Shown in pieces: positions 4,853 through 9,805 of a stretch of 9,805 bases of DNA. This DNA is from Candidatus Iainarchaeum andersonii SCGC AAA011-E11. GTDB lineage: Archaea > Iainarchaeota > Iainarchaeia > Iainarchaeales > Iainarchaeaceae. The notes beneath the pieces are model-generated. The model searched no databases, was not told the DNA's origin, and saw nothing but the letters and a program-made list of their open reading frames with translations. A program made the translations under genes and the position numbers. Where the stretch lies: the NCBI GenBank assembly GCA_000402355.1, contig AQRS01000027.1, forward strand, positions 1-9,805, in the 5' to 3' direction. Position 1 is the stretch's first letter. Every line of letters starts with the position of its first letter.

Positions 4853-7110
4853 TAAGTTTTGAGGCGCCTCTCGATTTTTGCCTTGTCCGCGAGGTAGGCT
4901 TTTTTGCTTACTACGCCGGAGTAATAGCCCTCATTCAGTATTTCGAGCTGCTGCTCGAGCTTCGCGATTTGTGCGGAATGCCTCAGCCTCTGGGCCTCCT
5001 TTTTTATGCGGCTTTTCCCCTTTGTGTAAAGCTGTTTTGGAATGAGGCGATTCGAGTATGCCTTTTCAATGGCACCGTCCTTTTTCCGCAGGTTTTTCTC
5101 GAGTTTCTTCGTGACAATGTTTTTCGGGTCGAGAGATGCCACATCGTTGTCATACAGCTCGTCGAACATTTTTTCGAGTTCCCTCCTCTTTTCAATGGAT
5201 TCGATTCTTTTCCTGAGCGTTACGGCCTCTTCCTCCGCCCTTTTGGCGCGGAAGGATTTTTCGGCGAGCATGCTTCCGAGGGAATTTATTTTCTGTTCCA
5301 GCCTTTCAATCTGCCCCACTACTTTGTTGTCAATAGGTTGCTCCCTGCGTTCGCCAATTTTTTTTGAAATCTCCTTTATCTCCTCCTGCAAATCCGATAT
5401 CTGCTCCACTCGCCCCACTTTGCCCTTGATTTCCTCGAGCGATTTTTGGAGTTCGGACGCGTTTTTCTGTGAAATCCTTTCCTCCATGGAATCAAGCTTG
5501 CTTTCGAGCCTGCTTATCTGGCCCACAATCTTGTCACCAATGGGCTTTTCCTTCTGCCTTTCCATGCGCAGGGAAATTCCCTTAACATCTTTCCGGAGGG
5601 AACCGAGGCCCTCTATCCTTCCGACCTTTTCGTTGAGCTGTGAAATCGCGTCCCGCAATTCCGTGTTGTCCTGCATGCCATCCAGCCTTTTCCTGAGCGA
5701 ACTCACTTCGTTAGCGACAATCCGGTTGGTGTCCATTGCTGGCGACAGCATTGAAGCCTTGTATAGCCGGTTTTTCGGTGCCATAGGCGCTTCCTCAATC
5801 GGCCTTGGCCCGATTGGCCCGGTCATTGCGAATCCGAGTTCGCCGAGCTGGAATTCTGTGAGTGTTAAAACGGAGTCAACAAACATCCCGAGGTCCTTTA
5901 TTGCTTCGGAGTTGGAGTCGCCCTCAAGCGCGGTGAAGTATGATGCCACTCCCGCGGCCTTTATTTTCCCGATGAGCGAGTGTATGAATTTTGTCACTGT
6001 TCCCTCGTCCTCGTAAATCAGGAGCGTTGAAATCGAGTCGAAGATTATTGCGTCCGGCTTGTGGAGGTTGAGCGCCTGCGTTATCGCGAGGCTGAGCTCT
6101 ATCAATGCATTCGGGTTGCTCACGAAAATGCAGTTGTCCCTTTCCTTGACCTCCCCGTATGATGAAATGGTTATTGCGTCGATAAAAAAGAATTTTTTTA
6201 GGTCGACATCCATGGACTTGAGGCGGCTTATCAGGTTGTCGTAAATCTCGTTCAGGTTTATGTATGCTATTCTCTCAAAATCCCGGTTCACGCGCCTGAG
6301 AACCGCATCAATGCCCATCGCGTATTCCCTGTTTGGTATTATAATCATGGAACTCTGGGCGCGCCGCATTCCGGAAGGCATGCGCCCGGATTTCTGGGGG
6401 TTTTTCATGGATTCGAGCTCATTCAGCGCGGCGTCAAGGTTTTTTCCCCTCGAGACGCTATCCTCGAGAACGTCGAGACGGCTCGTGAAAACAGGTTCCT
6501 CAAGCGGTTTCTTCGGCGTTTCAGTGTGGGGCACAACCGGGTTTTCATCTGTTCCTGATGCCGCGGTTTCTTCGGCGGAAACTTTTTTCCCTGCGTCCGG
6601 CACCGGTTTCCGGGTTTCGGAAAGCTTTCGGTCGGCACGCTTTGTCGTAGATTCCTTGGCTGCTTCGGGCTTCGTTTTTTTGCCCGCGTTTTTTTCCCTC
6701 GCATCCAAAGGCGATTCCGCAATTATTTCCTTTACCGCTTTTCTTCCGCCTTTCCTGAGATTCGGAATAAAGTTTTCATGTGCGGAATCCTTTTGCGGAT
6801 TTTTTTCCGTCTGCGCTTTTTCCGGCTTTGCCGATTTTTTCTCGAGCATTTCGCGGAAGTCGAAGAACATGGGCCTTTTTGCGCCCTGCTTTTCCGCTTC
6901 TTCCCCGAGCCCGGGCTTTTTCCCGGGAAAAGGTTCCTCGGCCGGCTCGCCCCAAACATGGTTTGTTTTTGCCTCGCCCAGCATTTTTTTGGCCTCGTCC
7001 TCATCGAGACCTAGCTCCCCGAGGCTCAGGAGTATATCCTCTTCCGGCGTCTTTGTTTCAACGAGCTTCCTCGTTGCCCTGAGAACAGCATTCCTCTTTT
7101 TTTCTTCCAT
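4852..7110 (-). CDS. 752-residue scaffold: helical module, P-loop-less KaiC domain, duplicated coiled coil, helical tail
   Basis: Residues 5-48 are a UBA-like helical module matching the N-terminus of the KaiC-like ATPase at 3146. Residues 50-205 are a Lys/Glu/Pro-rich low-complexity linker, probably disordered. Residues about 253-420 form a KaiC-type core without Walker A (IIIPNREYAMG where the P-loop should be) but with a Walker B-like strand AIIFDSISTLL (Asp358) and the block T-V-x-K-F-I-H-S-L-I-x-K-I, shared with the small paralogue at 1620-2267. Residues 484-550 and 553-619 are an ungapped 69-residue-period tandem repeat, each with a KVGR(I/V)E and a P-I-x-(D/N)-K-(I/V)-V-G-Q-I motif. 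Residues 640-752 are helical with two copies of a Y-x9-Y tail motif (685-695, 729-739). It has no signal peptide or membrane segment, so is probably cytoplasmic. Role inferred: a scaffold joining KaiC-type ATPases and membrane proteins. The ATG at 7110 is supported by a TATA box about 28 bp upstream. Confidence 0.9.
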   Translation of the reverse strand: MEEKKRNAVLRATRKLVETKTPEEDILLSLGELGLDEDEAKKMLGEAKTNHVWGEPAEEPFPGKKPGLGEEAEKQGAKRPMFFDFREMLEKKSAKPEKAQTEKNPQKDSAHENFIPNLRKGGRKAVKEIIAESPLDAREKNAGKKTKPEAAKESTTKRADRKLSETRKPVPDAGKKVSAEETAASGTDENPVVPHTETPKKPLEEPVFTSRLDVLEDSVSRGKNLDAALNELESMKNPQKSGRMPSGMRRAQSSMIIIPNREYAMGIDAVLRRVNRDFERIAYINLNEIYDNLISRLKSMDVDLKKFFFIDAITISSYGEVKERDNCIFVSNPNALIELSLAITQALNLHKPDAIIFDSISTLLIYEDEGTVTKFIHSLIGKIKAAGVASYFTALEGDSNSEAIKDLGMFVDSVLTLTEFQLGELGFAMTGPIGPRPIEEAPMAPKNRLYKASMLSPAMDTNRIVANEVSSLRKRLDGMQDNTELRDAISQLNEKVGRIEGLGSLRKDVKGISLRMERQKEKPIGDKIVGQISRLESKLDSMEERISQKNASELQKSLEEIKGKVGRVEQISDLQEEIKEISKKIGERREQPIDNKVVGQIERLEQKINSLGSMLAEKSFRAKRAEEEAVTLRKRIESIEKRRELEKMFDELYDNDVASLDPKNIVTKKLEKNLRKKDGAIEKAYSNRLIPKQLYTKGKSRIKKEAQRLRHSAQIAKLEQQLEILNEGYYSGVVSKKAYLADKAKIERRLKT
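5254..5661 (-). repeat. Protein-level tandem duplication inside the scaffold gene
   Basis: Codons for residues 484-550 (5461-5661) and 553-619 (5254-5454) encode two units that align without gaps at a 69-residue period. Conserved landmarks are KVGR(I/V)E, then P-I-x-(D/N)-K-(I/V)-V-G-Q-I-x-R-L-E-x-K. The units have diverged at many positions, so the duplication is old and the shared positions are probably under selection. Confidence 0.85.
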
Positions 7111-7134
7111 AAGCTAAAACCCTGATGGCTTCAA

Positions 7135-7142
7135 AATATAAA
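7135..7142 (-). promoter_or_regulatory. TATA box for the scaffold gene
   Basis: TTTATATT on the minus strand is centred about 28 bp before the ATG at 7110 and lies in the 35-bp gap after the membrane-protein gene ending at 7146. The scaffold can therefore be transcribed on its own as a leaderless mRNA, in addition to any read-through from the membrane-protein genes upstream. Confidence 0.65.
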
Positions 7143-7145
7143 AGA

Positions 7146-8363
7146 CTATTTTTCCGATTCTATGGTTGCGTCAAGCCGCTTTATCTGCTGCTCCAGTTCT
7201 ATTAGCCTGGACTTGTACATCGCAAGATTTGTCTGGTAGCTCGAGGTGGGCATTACGCCTTTTCCGAAGTAGTCCCTCTGCAGGCTCTTTATCAGGTCGA
7301 TTGTCTTTTCGTGTTCTTCCTTGAGCCTCATGAGCTGTACCCTGCTTCGGGTACGCGAGTAAAACAGCCTGAACACTACGCCGGCAACAAGCACAACCAC
7401 AATTACCGGGAGGCCGAATTTTTTCAGGAGGCATGTTGCAGAGCAGGTTATCACGAGGCTGACGCTGGTTTCGCCGAGGTTTCCTGCCGAGTCCTCCGCT
7501 GATATGGAGAATGCCTTGCTTCCGGATGAATCCGGATTATAAGGAGTGGACCATTCTCCATTGCCGCTGCTCTGGAGGCCGTGCCTTTGGTTGTCCGCAA
7601 TCAGTTCAACGCGCAAAGCCTTTGATTCATCGAGCGGGGTTCCGTCGCCGTATGTTATGAGTGCCTTGAACGGTATCTGGTCGCTCTCCTCATAAGTCTG
7701 GAGGCGCGGCTCGACAATGCTGAAACTGAAGCGCGCGGGAATTATTTTTGTGGCTATGTTCCTTTCGCCGCCTGATATTTCGGTTCCTTGGCCCTTCTGC
7801 GCTTCAACCAAAAGGCTCCAGTCGCCAAGAGGCGCGTCAAACGGCACGAGGTAATTCAGGTCGTAAACCCCGTTTCCCTCGTCACGCAGCTGTATTCTCC
7901 TGCCGAAAACATCGTACATTATTGCGTCCGCACCAACAACAGGCGTGCCGGCATCCGAAATGTCCGCGCTTATGAAAACGTCGCTTCCCCTTTCGAACGA
8001 AAATTCCGCGGGGCTCAGGAAAGTTATCCTGTAGTACGCGGATTTGGGTACGGGCTCGACATTCACGAAGGTTTTTGCGCTGCTCCTTTCGGTTGAGAGC
8101 GTTACTTCCCAGTTTCCCGAAGGATCAAGAAAGGTTGATTGATGTATGAAAACGAATTTGACCACCTGGCATTCAATTGGAGAATCGAAAACCTGCTTGC
8201 CGCCGGATTCCGCCTTTATGGAGTGCTGTTGCCCGGGGTCGCAGGAGCCGGAGAATATTATTTCCTCGCCCTTGCCGTATGAGGATTTTTCAGGCTTGAT
8301 GCTCATGGAAAAGGCCGAAGCCGAAAGAAGCACAATGAAAAGAGCCAAAAACAATTTTTTCAT
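7146..8363 (-). CDS. Type I membrane protein with Ig-like ectodomain and cytoplasmic helical tail
   Basis: A 405-residue protein. Residues 1-19 are a signal peptide (MKKLFLALFIVLLSASAFS), with cleavage probably near 17-19. Residues about 20-305 are beta-rich, with Ig/macroglobulin-like strand patterns, for example DEGNGVYDLNYLVP (161-174), a common D-x-G-x-G-x-Y turn. A hydrophobic segment at about 316-334 (FGLPVIVVVLVAGVVFRLF) is followed by basic residues, so the tail faces the cytoplasm. The tail (340-405) is a charged coiled coil with the motif F-G-K-G-V-M-P-T-S-S-Y (366-376) that recurs in the scaffold and in the next membrane protein. Two cysteines (307 and 311, CSATC) sit just outside the membrane; another pair is at 41 and 65, so disulphides are possible. 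It begins 7 nt after the upstream gene's stop with no SD site, so it is likely co-transcribed. It may be a surface sensor or adhesin-like protein; the ligand is unknown. Confidence 0.88.
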   Translation of the reverse strand: MKKLFLALFIVLLSASAFSMSIKPEKSSYGKGEEIIFSGSCDPGQQHSIKAESGGKQVFDSPIECQVVKFVFIHQSTFLDPSGNWEVTLSTERSSAKTFVNVEPVPKSAYYRITFLSPAEFSFERGSDVFISADISDAGTPVVGADAIMYDVFGRRIQLRDEGNGVYDLNYLVPFDAPLGDWSLLVEAQKGQGTEISGGERNIATKIIPARFSFSIVEPRLQTYEESDQIPFKALITYGDGTPLDESKALRVELIADNQRHGLQSSGNGEWSTPYNPDSSGSKAFSISAEDSAGNLGETSVSLVITCSATCLLKKFGLPVIVVVLVAGVVFRLFYSRTRSRVQLMRLKEEHEKTIDLIKSLQRDYFGKGVMPTSSYQTNLAMYKSRLIELEQQIKRLDATIESEK

Positions 8364-8370
8364 GGGGGGT

Positions 8371-9805
8371 TCACTTTTTGAGTTTTCTCCTTATTTCAGC
8401 GAGCTGCTGCTCGTACGCAAGCATGAACTCGTCATACTTCTGCCTTGTCAGGGCGCCGAGCTTGAAGTACCTTGTCTGCGTGAGCTTTATCCTCTTCAAA
8501 AGCTCCTGCTCGGATTTTCCAAGCCACTCGGATTTTTTCTCCCTGTAATAGAATGCACTGAGCAAACCAATAATAATTATTGCCGCGGCCGCCACAACGA
8601 GGATTATTTGGCTGTATGAGTTCAGGTAATAGGAAATCGAATAGCCTGAAGCGCTTGCGGTTATTGCCGCGGAACCGGCGTCGCCCTTTGAGTCCGCGGC
8701 CTCGAAATGCGCGGTTATTTCGCCCGGCTTTGAAACGTAGTAAGCGGCCTCGTAAAATTCTCCGCTGTCCTTTACGGGAATGGTTTCGCCGTTGACTGTG
8801 AAGCCAAGGCGCGCTGCCTTCACTTTCCGGTTGGCATCCGAAACCTCGAACCTGAAGGATATTGTGTCGCCCGCCTGGAACGCCCGCAGCCCGGGGGAAA
8901 GAACAATTATTTCGAGCTGCCCCGGATTTATTTTTGTGTTGATGTACAGGGCACCCCGCAGCCCGTTTTTTTCCGCGGATACGGAGATTTTTGCGGGCCC
9001 GGATTGCGTGGAATCCGGAACCTGGATTGAAAGCGAATAAATGCCGTCGTCCTTCTCAGTGAAATCAGCCCTGAAAGAGCCCATGGAGGCGGACACCACG
9101 GCGCCTTTTATGGGCTCGCCTTTATTTGTAAGCCTGACGGAAAGCCCGATGCTCCCGCCCCTGTCATAAGAATCCTGAGCGGCATTAATGAGGCTTACCT
9201 TTATTGGAAGGGCTTCCTCCGGGGTTATGACGTTCAACTGGGCGCTTGCCTGGCCTTTGTTGCCGAGTGCATCGGAAACCGAGACCCTCACAGAGAGTGC
9301 GCCGAAGCCTAGTGACTGGCTTGTCTGCTGCCTGTAAAAAAAGTTGCCGAAGGAATCGCTCCGGGCGCTGCTGTCGGAAAAAGCGCTTTTCTGGCTTGTC
9401 CCCGGATGGGGGTTTGAGAAGCCCTCTATCAAGACCGTTCCCTGCACCGGCGTTCCTTTTCTTGATACGTTTCCGGTAACTACAATGCTGTCGCCGGGAA
9501 CTATTTCTGTTTGTTCCGCACTGAGCCGCACATCAAGGCGTGGAATTATTTTCGCGTAAAGGAAGACGCTCTGTCTTTCCGGAATGCTGCTCTCAACCGC
9601 AATCATCTGGGTTCCCGCGTTCTCCGCGGAAACGGGAATGCTTTTCCCGAAAATCCCGTCGCCGGCCTTTGAATCGTTATTCCTTCCGTCATCAAGCAGC
9701 GTTTCGTTGCCAAAAAATCCCGTTGCGGTTACGGTTGCGCCCTTCTCGGTTTGGATTATGAGGTTCATTGAGTCGCCTGAAACAAAATAGTCCTGCTGGA
9801 GCGGC
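8371..9805 (-). CDS. Partial membrane protein with multiple Ig-like domains (N-terminus outside window)
   Basis: The reading frame is open to the window edge: 12 further codons precede the first internal ATG (9768) with no stop, and the protein there is already in mid-domain, so the true start is beyond 9805. Numbering from Met at 9768, residues about 20-60 contain LLDDGRNNDSKAGDGIFG, the Asp/Gly-rich turn typical of choice-of-anchor-X-like beta domains. Three or so Ig-like beta domains follow (about 70-180, 185-280, 285-370), including EKDDGIYSLSIQVPD (238-252). A transmembrane helix at about 386-408 (SQIILVVAAAAIIIIGLLSA) is followed by a charged cytoplasmic helix ending at 465, with the motif F-K-L-G-A-L-T-R-Q-K-Y (435-445). 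The layout is the same as the next gene's, so the two are likely paralogous or at least co-functional surface proteins. The signal peptide must lie outside the window. Confidence 0.87.
   Translation of the reverse strand, partial: PLQQDYFVSGDSMNLIIQTEKGATVTATGFFGNETLLDDGRNNDSKAGDGIFGKSIPVSAENAGTQMIAVESSIPERQSVFLYAKIIPRLDVRLSAEQTEIVPGDSIVVTGNVSRKGTPVQGTVLIEGFSNPHPGTSQKSAFSDSSARSDSFGNFFYRQQTSQSLGFGALSVRVSVSDALGNKGQASAQLNVITPEEALPIKVSLINAAQDSYDRGGSIGLSVRLTNKGEPIKGAVVSASMGSFRADFTEKDDGIYSLSIQVPDSTQSGPAKISVSAEKNGLRGALYINTKINPGQLEIIVLSPGLRAFQAGDTISFRFEVSDANRKVKAARLGFTVNGETIPVKDSGEFYEAAYYVSKPGEITAHFEAADSKGDAGSAAITASASGYSISYYLNSYSQIILVVAAAAIIIIGLLSAFYYREKKSEWLGKSEQELLKRIKLTQTRYFKLGALTRQKYDEFMLAYEQQLAEIRRKLKK

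Noticed and set aside
5042..6016. Long plus-strand open frame (324 codons)
   Set aside because: It lies wholly opposite the 752-residue gene, its product is Ser/Phe-rich as expected from the antisense of a Lys/Glu-rich coiled coil, and it has no promoter.
6260..7117. Plus-strand open frame (285 codons)
   Set aside because: It is antisense to the linker region of the same gene; the Ser/Phe/Ala-rich low-complexity product matches no fold and arises from the opposite strand's codon bias.
8371..9768. ATG at 9768 as the true start of the last gene
   Set aside because: The frame stays open to the window edge, the sequence there is mid-domain, and there is no signal peptide although the protein has a membrane anchor, so the gene is truncated by the window.

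Overview
The window looks archaeal. Most genes that start a transcription unit have an A/T-rich TATA element centred about 26-29 bp before the ATG, which implies leaderless transcripts, and only one gene has a clear Shine-Dalgarno site. The proteins are KaiC/RAD55-type ATPases, long Lys/Glu-rich coiled coils and membrane-anchored Ig-like proteins, which are typical of Archaea. The style (UBA-like helical modules, P-loop-less KaiC relatives, roughly half GC, heavy AGG arginine use) would fit a DPANN lineage such as Diapherotrites or Micrarchaeota, but no marker gene is present to fix the phylum.

Layout, left to right. An unassigned leader (1-150) ends in a TATA box and is followed by a 436-residue coiled-coil protein (+, 151-1461). 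A convergent gap (1462-1619) carries three tandem copies of an intergenic repeat. A two-gene minus-strand operon follows: an intact KaiC-like ATPase (3027-2269), then, after 1 nt, a small KaiC-fold protein without a P-loop (2267-1620). A divergent promoter region (3028-3145) separates this operon from a second KaiC-like ATPase with its own N-terminal helical module (+, 3146-4279). An A/T-rich convergent gap holds terminator-like sequence, followed on the minus strand by a small basic coiled-coil protein (4735-4355). Next comes a fourth copy of the intergenic repeat, and then a 752-residue scaffold-like protein (7110-4852) that combines the N-terminal module, a P-loop-less KaiC domain, a 69-residue coiled-coil tandem duplication and a C-terminal helical tail. 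Upstream of it on the minus strand are two type I membrane proteins with extracellular Ig-like domains and cytoplasmic helical tails (8363-7146 and >9805-8371), the second running off the window.

The genes appear connected. Two ATP-binding KaiC homologues sit beside two P-loop-less KaiC homologues. One N-terminal module is shared by an active and an inactive member. One short tail motif, [YF]-x2-[GR]-hydrophobic-hydrophobic-[PST]-x3-Y, is shared by the scaffold and both membrane proteins. Both P-loop-less genes, and only those, end at a near-identical 39-bp repeat containing a perfect 8-bp stem. My inference, not proven by sequence, is a membrane-linked KaiC-type signalling or assembly system in which the coiled-coil scaffold connects surface proteins to ATPases. 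None of the proteins could be given a specific gene name.
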